The translations under genes were made by a program, and so were the position numbers. 64,000 nt of DNA, taken from Arthrobacter rhombi. Its GTDB lineage: Bacteria; Actinomycetota; Actinomycetes; Actinomycetales; Micrococcaceae. Shown here piece by piece: positions 54,139 through 62,573 of the stretch. Within the stretch, counting starts at the first letter, position 1; each line of letters begins with the position of its first letter. The stretch lies in assembly GCF_900163545.1 (NCBI RefSeq), contig NZ_FUHW01000052.1, positions 93,691 to 157,690 on the forward strand, given 5' to 3'. The notes under the pieces were generated by a model, which worked only from the letters and a program-made list of their open reading frames with translations, was not told the origin of the DNA and ran no database searches.

Positions 54139-54489
54139 ATGGAAGATGCCATCATGACGGGCTTGATCATGTCTGTCGTCGGCCTGGTCATGGCCGTGTT
54201 CGGGTGGCTGGGCTTTGCGCGCCGTCTCCCGGCCAACGCGATGATCGGGATCCGTTTGCCGGCCACAAGGGTATCCGACGAGGCGTGGGAAGAAACACAT
54301 GTGGCCGCTGGACCGTGGCTGATTCTTTCCGGCCTAATCCCCTTTTTCGCAGGCGTGTTCATCTTGTTGATGGGGGCGGCGCTACCGGAATGGACGGTCC
54401 TGGCCGCGTATGCGGGGATGCTCATTTTCGTCCTGGTTGGCACGGCACTCGGTGTTCGAGCGGCGAATGCCGTGAACAGCTCTATCTAG
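54139..54489 (+). CDS. SdpI-family membrane protein
   Basis: A 116-residue protein with three transmembrane helices (about 8-26, 58-80, 85-108). The linking segment RRLPANAMIGIRLPATRVSDEAWEETHVAAG is the conserved SdpI/YhfL element. In Bacillus SdpI gives immunity to a toxic peptide; in actinobacteria the role is unknown. GGGGGGAA precedes the ATG. Its 3' end overlaps the convergent gene by 8 bp. Confidence 0.82.
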   Translation: MEDAIMTGLIMSVVGLVMAVFGWLGFARRLPANAMIGIRLPATRVSDEAWEETHVAAGPWLILSGLIPFFAGVFILLMGAALPEWTVLAAYAGMLIFVLVGTALGVRAANAVNSSI

Positions 54490-55084
54490 TGGCGAGCACT
54501 GCAATTCCAGTGCAGGCGCAGGCCCAGAGCACGCTGGCGAACGTCCCGAGGATGAATCGTTCCGCGGCTCCATCTTTGCCAAGTTCTGCGTAGCGGCCCA
54601 GCCCCTTCACCGCCAACACGATGGCTAGACCCTCCGGCCACCCCGACCAGAGGGTCGAGGCTATGGCGGTTCGTTCCAGCAGCCCGATCCAGGCACCACC
54701 CTGCAGGACGACTTGTCCTGAAGAATTGGTACGACGTGTCCCCGTCGTTTCTTCGTTGGGCGGAAGCGTGAAGTGCCGGGCTTCTGCCTGCGGGTTGCCC
54801 GCCGCACGGAGGTCCGCCTCCACACTGCGTTCCGAGAGGCGCAAGATACTCATGGTTACTGGTCCTCCACCGATGGAGGCCGCGATAACGGAGAAGGACG
54901 CCGCAGCGCCCCACGCGATACTTGTCCAGCCACCAGTGGCGGCGACGAGGGCGGCAGCGGCCAAGAGGAGTAGTTGGGCTGCAGCGGTGATGTAGAGCCA
55001 ACGGTTTGTGATGCCTCGGAATCGGCGGAAATACTGGGGTAGTCCGAAGAGGCCAGCCAGGAGCAACAGGATCAGAACGGGCAT
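54482..55084 (-). CDS. Membrane protein of unknown function, partner of the SatD-like gene
   Basis: A 200-residue protein with about five hydrophobic segments (VLILLLLAGLFGLPQYF; WLYITAAAQLLLLAAAALVAA; WGAAASFSVIAASIGGG; and two near the C-terminus). A polar region of about 60 residues separates helices three and four. I do not recognise a named family. It starts 3 nt after the SatD-like gene and is surely cotranscribed with it. Confidence 0.72.
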   Translation of the reverse strand: MPVLILLLLAGLFGLPQYFRRFRGITNRWLYITAAAQLLLLAAAALVAATGGWTSIAWGAAASFSVIAASIGGGPVTMSILRLSERSVEADLRAAGNPQAEARHFTLPPNEETTGTRRTNSSGQVVLQGGAWIGLLERTAIASTLWSGWPEGLAIVLAVKGLGRYAELGKDGAAERFILGTFASVLWACACTGIAVLATR

Positions 55085-55087
55085 CGA

Positions 55088-55687
55088 TTAATCGTCTCCG
55101 TCGAATTGGGCGGTGTATCGGGCCAAGGCTAGACCAGCCTGATCGGCCAGTTGTCGGCAGGGGAACCACAAGCCGGACGCCAGCCGACTGGACACGGCTT
55201 GTTGGGTGATCCCCAAACGGGTTGCCGCTTCGCGTTGGGAAAAGCCCGAGTCGACGAGGAGCCCAGCGGCCCGTGAAGCTTCGGTCCGCCGGGCGTTGAC
55301 CTCGGCGACGAGCTGAAGTTCGGCTTCGAGGCGTTGCGCCTCTCCCCCGGCACCAGCTACAGCCACGGATGCCGGAGCGTGCTTGGCACGTTCAACAGCA
55401 TCTCGTGCTGCTTCGAAGGCCTCTCCAGCGCCGGCCCGCGTTTGTTCCGGCAGCGGGTTTTTTACGCTGCCCACACCAAGCCCGATGCTCCAATGCCCCT
55501 CCCGGGCCACCTCAAGCAACAGGCGTACGGCCGCGGCACCGTCATCCATAACGCCTTGCAGTTCATCCCCCGCGGTCCGTTCGAAGGCGCGGACCACGGG
55601 GTACTCCGCGTTCAAGGCGGTGACTAGTTCTTCGACACGGTCAGGATTATGCCGTGAATCCCGTTGGTCGATGGTTAGGACGATCAT
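55088..55687 (-). CDS. SatD-like protein with C-terminal helix-turn-helix
   Basis: A 199-residue protein. The N-terminal part (1-115) has SatD-like elements: MIVLTIDQRDSRHNPDRVEE, FERTAGDELQGVMDD, and WSIGLGVGSVKNPLPEQTRAG. The C-terminus has a clear helix-turn-helix near residues 160-182 (FSQREAATRLGITQQAVSSRL). SatD was named in Streptococcus mutans, where its function is uncertain. ATG 55687 is preferred: TAGTAT lies 7 nt before it, and a dyad overlaps the -35, so the protein may regulate itself (inference). Confidence 0.72.
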   Translation of the reverse strand: MIVLTIDQRDSRHNPDRVEELVTALNAEYPVVRAFERTAGDELQGVMDDGAAAVRLLLEVAREGHWSIGLGVGSVKNPLPEQTRAGAGEAFEAARDAVERAKHAPASVAVAGAGGEAQRLEAELQLVAEVNARRTEASRAAGLLVDSGFSQREAATRLGITQQAVSSRLASGLWFPCRQLADQAGLALARYTAQFDGDD

Positions 55688-55694
55688 AGGAACA

Positions 55695-55723
55695 ATACTA
55701 AAACTTTGTTTATACAGAAACAA
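55695..55723 (-). promoter_or_regulatory. Promoter and overlapping dyad for the SatD-like operon
   Basis: Minus-strand -35 TTGTTT (55718-55723) and -10 TAGTAT (55695-55700) are spaced by 17 bp, with the ATG 7 nt further. The inverted repeat TTGTTT-N6-AAACAA (55706-55723) covers the -35 and spacer. Confidence 0.6.
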
Positions 55724-55779
55724 GGGTCAGGCTTTGTTGCTGACTTCTTTTCGGTGGAGGCACCGATAGGCTGGCACCT

Positions 55780-56169
55780 ATGCGCAACCCACGAAAATGG
55801 CTTCCACTACTCGTCATCGATCTGCTCCTGGTCATCATCTTCGCCATGTTGGGTCGCCGCTCACATGCCGAAGGTCTAGACATCGCAGGCACCTTGAGTA
55901 CCGCGGGTCCATTTTTGATCGCACTCCTGGTCTTCTCCGGTATCGGCCTGATGTGGCGCCACCCCAACCGCATCTGGCCGAACGGCGTGACCACGTGGAT
56001 TGGCACCGTCGCCCTCGGGCTCATTCTTCGCGTGCTTTTCGGAGCAACGGCTGCGGGACCATTCATTATCGTGGCGACCCTGGTTCTAGGGATCTTCCTC
56101 CTGGGGCGTCGGCTTATATCAGGGCTTTTGGCCCGTCGTAAAGTGCGCTCCGCTGGTGCCGTGAACTAG
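55780..56169 (+). CDS. DUF3054-family membrane protein
   Basis: A 129-residue protein with four transmembrane helices. WLPLLVIDLLLVIIFAMLGRRSHAEG near residues 7-32, GLMWRHPNRIWPNGVTTWIGTVALG near residues 56-80 and RVLFGATAAGPFIIVATLVLG are DUF3054 hallmarks. Function unknown. It is divergent from the SatD-like operon. Confidence 0.83.
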   Translation: MRNPRKWLPLLVIDLLLVIIFAMLGRRSHAEGLDIAGTLSTAGPFLIALLVFSGIGLMWRHPNRIWPNGVTTWIGTVALGLILRVLFGATAAGPFIIVATLVLGIFLLGRRLISGLLARRKVRSAGAVN

Positions 56170-56228
56170 GCTCAAGGCAGGTAATAGGTGCCGGGTGCCC
56201 CCGGTGCCGGAAGGTGGAAGGACACGAG

Positions 56229-56507
56229 ATGATCACCGCATTTGTCATGATCCAGACCGTAGCGGACAGTATTCCAGAATGCGCGCAGAAGATCTCCGAG
56301 CTGGAAGGGATCAGCGAAGTCTATTCCGTGGCTGGCGACTGGGATCTCATTGCCATTGCCCGAGTCCGCAATCACGAGGATCTGGCCGAGGCCATCGCCA
56401 ATAAACTCTCGAAGGTGGACGGTGTCGTCGAGACCACCACCCATATCGCCTTCAGGTCATATTCCCAGCATGACCTTGACGCCGCCTTCTCCCTCGGCCT
56501 CGAATAA
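56229..56507 (+). CDS. Stand-alone Lrp/AsnC effector-binding (RAM) domain protein
   Basis: A 92-residue protein equal to the ligand-binding half of Lrp/AsnC regulators with no DNA-binding domain. It reads MITAFVMIQTVADSIPECAQ, then SEVYSVAGDWDLIAIARVRNHEDLAEAIANKL with the conserved GDWDL of the ligand site. Such proteins form oligomers and may bind amino acids; the target is unknown. GGAAGGA fixes ATG 56229. It lies next to trpD, convergent with it. Confidence 0.88.
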   Translation: MITAFVMIQTVADSIPECAQKISELEGISEVYSVAGDWDLIAIARVRNHEDLAEAIANKLSKVDGVVETTTHIAFRSYSQHDLDAAFSLGLE

Positions 56508-56530
56508 ACCCTGGGACGGTTCCACTTCCG

Positions 56531-56575
56531 GGAGCCCGGTGCTGCCCGCGGCGCACCGGGCTCCTTTGGTTTTAC
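56531..56575. terminator. Terminator between the RAM gene and trpD
   Basis: GGAGCCCGGTGC pairs perfectly with GCACCGGGCTCC (12 bp, loop 10 nt), followed by TTTGGTTTT on the plus strand. It sits between convergent genes. Confidence 0.85.
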
Positions 56576-57633
56576 TGCCCGACGGCAGTAGCGGCGATCC
56601 AGCGGCTGAGAACATCATGTGCGGCGCCGGAGTCAATGGCCTCCTCCGCACGCCTTGCAGCAGCCTCCAGGCGCCCCGTGAGGCTACTGTCAGCGGAAGG
56701 GGCGAAGGCCACCAGCCCTGCCGCAGCATTGAGCACCACGGCGTCACGCACCGGCCCCCGTGCCCCGTTGAGAATCTCGTGGACGACGGCGGCGTTATAT
56801 TGCGCATCTCCCCCACGTAAATCGTCCAGAGTGGCCCGAGCCAACCCCAGGTCCTTCGCGTCGAGGATCGAGGCGCTGACGGCACCGTCGCGGACCTCCC
56901 AGACATGGTTTGCCGTGGTCGTTGTCATCTCGTCGAGGCCGTCATCGCCCCTGAAGACCAACGCCCGTGACCCTCGGGCCGCCAAGACACCGGCCATGAG
57001 CGGAGCCATGCGTTCATCGGCGCAGCCGATGGCCGATGCCGTGGGTCGTGAAGGGTTCGTGAGCGGGCCCATGAAGTTGAAAGCCGTCGCGACCCCCAGA
57101 CCCGAACGGGCCGCCGCGGCGAAACGCATCGACGGGTGGAACATCTGGGCGAAACAGAACGTGATCCCCGCTTCACTCAGGATGGCGCCAAGTCGCTCGG
57201 CGGGGGCGTTGAGTCGGACCCCAAGAGCTTCCAAGACGTCGGCGGAACCGGAGGACGACGACGCGGCGCGGTTTCCGTGCTTGACCAGTCGGGCCCCGGC
57301 ACCAGCGCAGACCAATGCTGACATCGTGGAGATGTTCACGGTGTTGTGACGATCACCACCCGTGCCGACGATGTCGAGTTTCTCGCCCGGAATATCCAGC
57401 GGCCGGGCGTTGGAGATCATCCCCTCGACGAGTCCCGCCAACTCATCCACTGATTCGCCCTTCGCTCGAAGGGCAACCAGGAAACCGGCGATGTGGATGT
57501 CTGAAGCATTTCCGCCCATGATTTCGCTCATCGCCCACGTCGCATCCGCGGTCGAAAGATCGTCACCACGGATGAGCGAGGTGAGCATGGTTGGCCAATT
57601 TGGGAACTCTGATGGCGTAGAAATCGTTGACAC
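56572..57633 (-). CDS. trpD: Anthranilate phosphoribosyltransferase
   Basis: TrpD joins anthranilate to PRPP in tryptophan synthesis. The 353-residue product has the PRPP-binding motif [21 protein letters not shown] near residues 84-104, [21 protein letters not shown] near residues 114-134 and [32 protein letters not shown] near residues 165-196. The rest of the trp operon is not in the window. The GTG start at 57633 has no ribosome site; TAACCT is 6 nt before it. Confidence 0.95.
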   Translation of the reverse strand: MSTISTPSEFPNWPTMLTSLIRGDDLSTADATWAMSEIMGGNASDIHIAGFLVALRAKGESVDELAGLVEGMISNARPLDIPGEKLDIVGTGGDRHNTVNISTMSALVCAGAGARLVKHGNRAASSSSGSADVLEALGVRLNAPAERLGAILSEAGITFCFAQMFHPSMRFAAAARSGLGVATAFNFMGPLTNPSRPTASAIGCADERMAPLMAGVLAARGSRALVFRGDDGLDEMTTTTANHVWEVRDGAVSASILDAKDLGLARATLDDLRGGDAQYNAAVVHEILNGARGPVRDAVVLNAAAGLVAFAPSADSSLTGRLEAAARRAEEAIDSGAAHDVLSRWIAATAVGQ

Positions 57634-57639
57634 GCACCT

Positions 57640-57645
57640 AGGTTA
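57640..57645 (-). promoter_or_regulatory. Candidate -10 of a leaderless trpD transcript
   Basis: TAACCT on the minus strand ends 6 nt before GTG 57633; TAGATA overlaps it upstream. No ribosome site is present. Confidence 0.4.
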
Positions 57646-57768
57646 TCTACGTTTTGTAGAAAGTGCGGAATTGTTTCTCCCCTGATATTCCGCGGAACTT
57701 AGGCCTGACCGGGTCAAAAAGAGGCGACTCGGCCTCGAATGCATTGGTGTCAGGAGCACTTTTGTAGC

Positions 57769-57774
57769 CATAAT
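57769..57774 (+). promoter_or_regulatory. Candidate -10 of a leaderless ctaE transcript
   Basis: CATAAT ends 6 nt before the GTG at 57781, with TTGGTG 19 bp further upstream. An AGGAGC lies too far upstream of the GTG to act as its ribosome site. Confidence 0.5.
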
Positions 57775-57780
57775 GGCTCT

Positions 57781-58419
57781 GTGACAACTGCGACTCATAA
57801 CCTCAATGCCCAGGCGCACCCTGCGCCTAACCGTCCCAACATGGTGTCGGTCGGAACCGTCGTCTGGCTTTCCAGCGAGCTGATGTTCTTCGCCGCGCTT
57901 TTCGCCATGTACTTCACACTCCGTGCTGCCTCGCCGGAGTTGTGGGCGAACGAGACCTCCAAGTTGAACGTCCCGTTCGCACTTATCAACACGCTCATCC
58001 TGGTTTCCAGTTCCTTCTCTTGCCAGCTCGGTGTCTTCCGTGCTGAGGATCTCCAGCCGCGCCGCCTCGGTGGTCTGCTGAACGTCCGCAAGTGGGGAAT
58101 GACCGAGTGGTTCATCGTGACGTTCATCCTCGGTGCGATCTTCGTCGCCGTGCAGGCGTTCGAATACACCGAATTGGTCCACCACGGCGTGTCACTGAGC
58201 TCCAATGCCTACGGTTCCGCCTTCTACATCACGACAGGCTTCCACGGCCTGCACGTTGCCGGCGGGCTCATCGCGTTCATCCTGATCATCGGTCGGGCGT
58301 ACGTGGCAAAGAAGTTCGGCCACTTCGAGGCGACTTCAGCCATTGTCGTGTCCTACTACTGGCACTTCGTCGACGTCGTGTGGATCGCACTGTTCGCGAT
58401 TATCTACTTCCTGAAGTAG
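57781..58419 (+). CDS. ctaE: Cytochrome c oxidase subunit III
   Basis: Subunit III of the aa3 oxidase, five transmembrane helices, 212 residues. Family segments are [25 protein letters not shown] near residues 24-48, [22 protein letters not shown] near residue 113, and [15 protein letters not shown] near residue 153. The GTG start at 57781 gives [20 protein letters not shown], a typical actinobacterial beginning. It opens the ctaE-qcrCAB operon. Confidence 0.95.
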   Translation: MTTATHNLNAQAHPAPNRPNMVSVGTVVWLSSELMFFAALFAMYFTLRAASPELWANETSKLNVPFALINTLILVSSSFSCQLGVFRAEDLQPRRLGGLLNVRKWGMTEWFIVTFILGAIFVAVQAFEYTELVHHGVSLSSNAYGSAFYITTGFHGLHVAGGLIAFILIIGRAYVAKKFGHFEATSAIVVSYYWHFVDVVWIALFAIIYFLK

Positions 58420-58474
58420 CACCCGCCTTAGGCACCCCAAGCATCACCAACCAAATCAAGTGAGGAACCAGCAA

Positions 58475-59263
58475 GTGAAGGCTCTTTCGCAAAGGCGCCG
58501 CCATCCGCTCGCCGCCGTAGCGCTGCTTTTGATGGGCCTGCTCATCACCGGCGGCCTGTACGCCGCGGCGGGCAGCGTCAACGAGGCCAAGGCCGCGACG
58601 ACTTATAGCGCCAGTGATGTCAATGAAGGCAACAAGCTCTTCGTCGCCAACTGCGCCACCTGCCACGGCATGAACGCCGAAGGCTCAGCAGATGGCCCCT
58701 CGCTTGTCGGTGTCGGCGCTGCAGCCGTCGACTTCCAGGTTGGCACCGGACGCATGCCGATGCAGATGCAGGGTCCACAGGCCCAGGCCAAGCCGAAGCA
58801 GTTCAGCGACGAGGAAACACAGAAGCTCGCAGCGTACGTCGCATCCCTCGGCGCCGGCCCCGCAGTGCCGGACGACGAGGCAGTTGACACGTCACAGGGC
58901 AACTCGGCAGCCGGTGGCGAGGTCTTCCGCGTCAACTGCGCCATGTGCCACAACGCCGGTGCTGCCGGTGGTGCTCTGACGCGTGGCAAATTCGCTCCGG
59001 GACTCTCCGATGTCAGCGGCAAGCATATCTACGAGGCCATGGCGACCGGCCCACAGAACATGCCCGTCTTCAATGACTCGAACATCACCCCCGATGAGAA
59101 GCGCGATGTCATCACGTTCCTCCAGGAAATCGATGCGCAGGGCTCCCCCGGCGGTGCCAGCCTCGGCTCCCTTGGCCCGGTCTCTGAAGGCCTCCTCATC
59201 TGGACCGGTGGCCTGGCCATCGTCATCGCCTTCACGATCTGGTTGACCTCACGGCCGTCCTGA
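58475..59263 (+). CDS. qcrC: Diheme cytochrome c subunit of the bc complex
   Basis: This 262-residue membrane-anchored protein carries two heme c groups and wires the bc complex straight to the aa3 oxidase, replacing soluble cytochrome c. Heme motifs are CATCH (60-64) and CAMCH (155-159). A transmembrane anchor lies near each end (about 12-32 and 235-255); the final WLTSRPS is cytoplasmic. GAGGAACC supports the GTG start at 58475. It requires the cytochrome c maturation system, not in the window. Confidence 0.95.
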   Translation: MKALSQRRRHPLAAVALLLMGLLITGGLYAAAGSVNEAKAATTYSASDVNEGNKLFVANCATCHGMNAEGSADGPSLVGVGAAAVDFQVGTGRMPMQMQGPQAQAKPKQFSDEETQKLAAYVASLGAGPAVPDDEAVDTSQGNSAAGGEVFRVNCAMCHNAGAAGGALTRGKFAPGLSDVSGKHIYEAMATGPQNMPVFNDSNITPDEKRDVITFLQEIDAQGSPGGASLGSLGPVSEGLLIWTGGLAIVIAFTIWLTSRPS

Positions 59264-59336
59264 TCCGGCGCTGCGGGCTCCGTCCCGCACACCACACTTC
59301 GTACCAAAGAATTTTGAGAAAAGGATGAGAGAGAAC

Positions 59337-60380
59337 ATGGGCGACCATAGTCACGGCAGTCCGAACGATCCGGGCACCGTTGCTAAGGCCGGTCAGGGCT
59401 CCGTGGAAAGTTTCCAGGACCCGGGCCTGCCCCCGCACCGGCCGCGTCTCGCCGACGTTGACCCGCGCGCCGCTAAACGGGCCGAACGCCAGGTATCCCT
59501 GCTGTTCGTGGTGTCCATTCTGGGCACAGCACTGTTTTTCGTCGCTTACTTCGTCGTGGGACGTACGGATTCAATCAGCGGCATCCGGCTGCAGAACACC
59601 TTGCTGGGTCTAGGCACCGCCTTCGCGATGCTAGGCATCGGTGTCGGTATTGTGCACTGGGCGAAGACCCTGATGCCTGATCACGAGATCACCGAAATGC
59701 GTCATGAGATCCGGCCCGAGGCTGACCGCCAGGAAGCCGAAGCCATGATTGGCGATATCCTCGAGGAAACGGGAATCAAGCGCCGTCCGCTGATCCGCAA
59801 CTCGCTGATTGCCGCCGTGGCATTGGCTCCGATCCCGGCGATCTTCATGTTCCGCGACCTGGATCGCACCGGTGCCACCGCCAGTGAGATCGTCGACCGG
59901 TTGCGGTACACGATGTGGGATAAGGACACCAAGCTGGTCCGCGACCCCTCGGGAACACCGATCAAGGCATCGGATGTGCAGATCGGTTCGGCATTCCACG
60001 TGATCCCGGAAGGCCTCGACGACGCCGAGGACCCGCTGAACGAGAAGGCCAAGGCAGTTGTCCTGCTCATGCGTCTGGATCCCAAGGAGATGCACATCTC
60101 CCCGGAACGCGAGACCTGGCACCACGACGGAATCGTGGCCTATTCCAAGATCTGCACCCATGTGGGTTGCCCCGTGGCCCTCTATGAGCAGCAGACGCAC
60201 CACCTGCTGTGCCCGTGCCACCAGTCCACCTTTGACCTCACGCAGGAATGCAAGGTCATCTTCGGTCCGGCCGGTCACGCACTTCCGCAACTTCCGATTA
60301 CCGTCGATTCGGAGGGCTACCTGATCGCCCAGAGCGACTTCCATGAGCCCGTCGGTCCGAGCTACTGGGAGCGTGGCTAA
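59337..60380 (+). CDS. qcrA: Rieske iron-sulfur subunit of the bc complex
   Basis: A 347-residue Rieske protein with three N-terminal transmembrane helices (about 60-80, 92-110, 155-172), the actinobacterial form. The 2Fe-2S ligands are in CTHVGCPVALY near residue 273 and CPCHQSTFD near residue 292; the conserved GPAGHALPQLPI follows. Two Met starts are possible; ATG 59337 has a GAGAGAGA region upstream. It lies 2 nt from qcrB. Confidence 0.95.
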   Translation: MGDHSHGSPNDPGTVAKAGQGSVESFQDPGLPPHRPRLADVDPRAAKRAERQVSLLFVVSILGTALFFVAYFVVGRTDSISGIRLQNTLLGLGTAFAMLGIGVGIVHWAKTLMPDHEITEMRHEIRPEADRQEAEAMIGDILEETGIKRRPLIRNSLIAAVALAPIPAIFMFRDLDRTGATASEIVDRLRYTMWDKDTKLVRDPSGTPIKASDVQIGSAFHVIPEGLDDAEDPLNEKAKAVVLLMRLDPKEMHISPERETWHHDGIVAYSKICTHVGCPVALYEQQTHHLLCPCHQSTFDLTQECKVIFGPAGHALPQLPITVDSEGYLIAQSDFHEPVGPSYWERG

Positions 60381-60382
60381 TC

Positions 60383-62050
60383 ATGTCCTCAACTACCGAG
60401 TACCGTCCCAAGACTTCAACCGGCAGGATTGCGAACTTCGTTGACACCCGTGTCGGCGGTTCGGCCATGGTCAAGGAATTCGGTCGCAAGATCTTCCCCG
60501 ACCACTGGTCGTTCATGTTCGGCGAGGTGGCGTTGTACACCTTCGTCATCCTGCTGATCTCGGGAACATTCCTGACGTTCTTCTTCGATCCTTCCATGGC
60601 ACACACCGTCTACGAAGGAAGCTACAACCCGCTCAAGGGCGTCCACATGTCGGTGGCCATGGCCTCGACCATGGACATCTCCTTCGATGTCCGCGGCGGC
60701 TTGTTCATGCGCCAAGTCCACCACTGGTCGGCACTGCTCTTCGTGGCAGCCGTATCGGTGCACATGCTGCGCGTGTTCTTCACCGGGGCTTTCCGCAAGC
60801 CGCGTGAACTGAACTGGATCGTTGGCGGCACCCTGCTGATCCTGGCGATGGCTGCCGGCTTCACCGGCTACTCGCTCCCCGACGACCTGCTCTCGGGTAA
60901 CGGCCTGCGCATCATCGACGGCGTCATCAAGGCACTGCCGGTTGTTGGTACCTTCATCTCGGCCTTCCTGTTCGGTGGCGAGTTCCCCGGAACTGCGATT
61001 ATCGGGCGTCTGTACATGATGCACATCATGTTGGTGCCCGCGTTGATCTTGTTGATGATCGGTATTCACCTGTTCATGGTGGTCGTCCACAAGCACACGC
61101 AGTACCGCGGCCCCGGCCGGACCAACGACAACGTCGTCGGCTTCCCGGTTGGTCCGGTCTACGCAGCCAAGGCCGGTGGGTTCTTCTTCATCGTGTTCGG
61201 CATCGTTGCCCTGATCTCGGGCTTCTTCCAGATCAACCCGATTTGGAACTACGGGCCGTATGACCCCTCCCCCGTTTCGGCTGGCACGCAGCCCGACTGG
61301 TACATCGGTTGGGTTGATGGCGCCTTGCGCCTGATGCCTGGGTACTTGGGCAACTTCAGCCTGGAGTGGATCATCCCGTTCCCTTGGGGCGGCAACAACC
61401 TCATCCTGAACGTACTGATCCCGATGATTCCCGCGGCGATCCTTATCGGTGCCATGTTCGCGTGGCCATGGATCGAACGTTGGGTCACCAAGGACGACCG
61501 TGAACACCACCTGCTGGACCGTCCGCGCAACGCCCCGTTCCGCACCGGTGTCGGCGTCGCCGGCGTCATTTGGTACTGCGTCATGTGGTGTGCCGCGTCC
61601 TCGGACCTCATTGCCACACACTTCCACGTGTCACTGAACGACGTCACGTACTGGCTGCGGGTGCTGTTCTTCATGGGACCGATCCTCGGGTTCATTGTCG
61701 CCCGCCGTATCGCTCTGGCACTGCAGCGTAAGGACCGCGAGATCGTCCTCCACGGACGTGAAGCAGGCATCATCCAAATGTCTCCCGAGGGCGGCTTCTC
61801 GGAGCAGCACGTCGAATTGGATGTGTATAAGCGCTATAAGCTGGTCGCCTTCGAGTCCCATGAGGTCATGCCGGCTGAAGCCGACAGCGTCGGACATGTC
61901 ACCCGCGGCGAAAAGGCCCGTGGTGCGGTTTCTAAGTTCTTCTTTGAAGATCGCGTCGCACCGGTCACCCCGGCCGAGCTGGAGGCCGCACACGGCCACC
62001 ACGCGCCGGCCGTCGAGGGATCTACGGAAGAGGCCTCGATCGATCGGTAG
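60383..62050 (+). CDS. qcrB: Cytochrome b subunit of the bc complex
   Basis: A 555-residue multi-spanning subunit holding two b-type hemes and the quinol sites. Conserved elements are RQVHHWSALLFVAAVSVHMLRVF near residues 112-134 (heme His), the second His pair in MMHIMLVPALILLMIGIHLF near residues 213-232, and the PDWYIGWVDGALR quinol-site loop near residue 306. The soluble C-terminal tail of about 110 residues is acidic with His. This is the target of anti-mycobacterial QcrB inhibitors in relatives. Confidence 0.96.
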   Translation: MSSTTEYRPKTSTGRIANFVDTRVGGSAMVKEFGRKIFPDHWSFMFGEVALYTFVILLISGTFLTFFFDPSMAHTVYEGSYNPLKGVHMSVAMASTMDISFDVRGGLFMRQVHHWSALLFVAAVSVHMLRVFFTGAFRKPRELNWIVGGTLLILAMAAGFTGYSLPDDLLSGNGLRIIDGVIKALPVVGTFISAFLFGGEFPGTAIIGRLYMMHIMLVPALILLMIGIHLFMVVVHKHTQYRGPGRTNDNVVGFPVGPVYAAKAGGFFFIVFGIVALISGFFQINPIWNYGPYDPSPVSAGTQPDWYIGWVDGALRLMPGYLGNFSLEWIIPFPWGGNNLILNVLIPMIPAAILIGAMFAWPWIERWVTKDDREHHLLDRPRNAPFRTGVGVAGVIWYCVMWCAASSDLIATHFHVSLNDVTYWLRVLFFMGPILGFIVARRIALALQRKDREIVLHGREAGIIQMSPEGGFSEQHVELDVYKRYKLVAFESHEVMPAEADSVGHVTRGEKARGAVSKFFFEDRVAPVTPAELEAAHGHHAPAVEGSTEEASIDR

Positions 62051-62068
62051 CCGGTAGCGGCTTCGACG

Positions 62069-62106
62069 AAAAAGGGACCCCGACCACACGGTCGGGGTCC
62101 CTTTTT
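62069..62106 (+). terminator. Intrinsic terminator of the ctaE-qcrCAB operon
   Basis: A 16-bp stem AAAAAGGGACCCCGAC and its inverse surround a CACACG loop and end in CCCTTTTT. Confidence 0.95.
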
Positions 62107-62573
62107 CGCGTGCCCGGCGGCGCATCGAGGCAGAGCGGGAGACGCCAGGTTGGAAGGGCAATGGGCCTGGAGGCGGGCGTCCGAGGTTCCTTCGCCACCC
62201 CTGAGAACTTACGTCCCTCTGTGGGCCACAGAAATCGACGACGGTAGCCACGCGGCGGGTCAGCACACCCGGAGCGCAACCTGAGCTCTCACCCCTTCGA
62301 GGGTTTCCTAGACTGTGTTCACCGAGCGGCGCGGACACCATGTCGCAAACTTTGCCTCGGCAGTCGCGGCCTCGTGAAGCAGCTGCCGGGACCGTAACCC
62401 GCAACCACCTGCGCCCCCCCTGGACGCGGACACCCCTCCGCTCTGCGGGCGGAGGACCATAACAGCGGGCAGTCTGGATAGCGCGCTGCGAAATCGGCTA
62501 TCCATCCGAAGCGATCCTATAGTGTTCATCAGACCTTCAAGGAGCCACTCTAGGGTCGGAGGAGGCCACCGGG
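62107..62573. other. 467-bp non-coding gap between convergent genes
   Basis: No convincing gene. It holds a GC-rich hairpin (CCTCCGC-TCTGCGG-GCGGAGG near 62436-62456), a run of seven C near 62413, an inverted repeat GGATAGC-N14-GCTATCC near 62474-62502 and a TATAGT near 62519. These could mark a small RNA, but I cannot assign a family. Confidence 0.4.

Noticed and set aside
60416..61627. 403-codon minus-strand frame opposite qcrB
   Set aside because: Shadow of the cytochrome b gene, His/Asp/Gln-rich as expected from antisense membrane-protein codons.
62400..62460. Possible 6C RNA because of a C7 run and a nearby GC hairpin
   Set aside because: The family needs two hairpins each with at least six C in the loop; only one run is present and it is not in a loop of a good stem.
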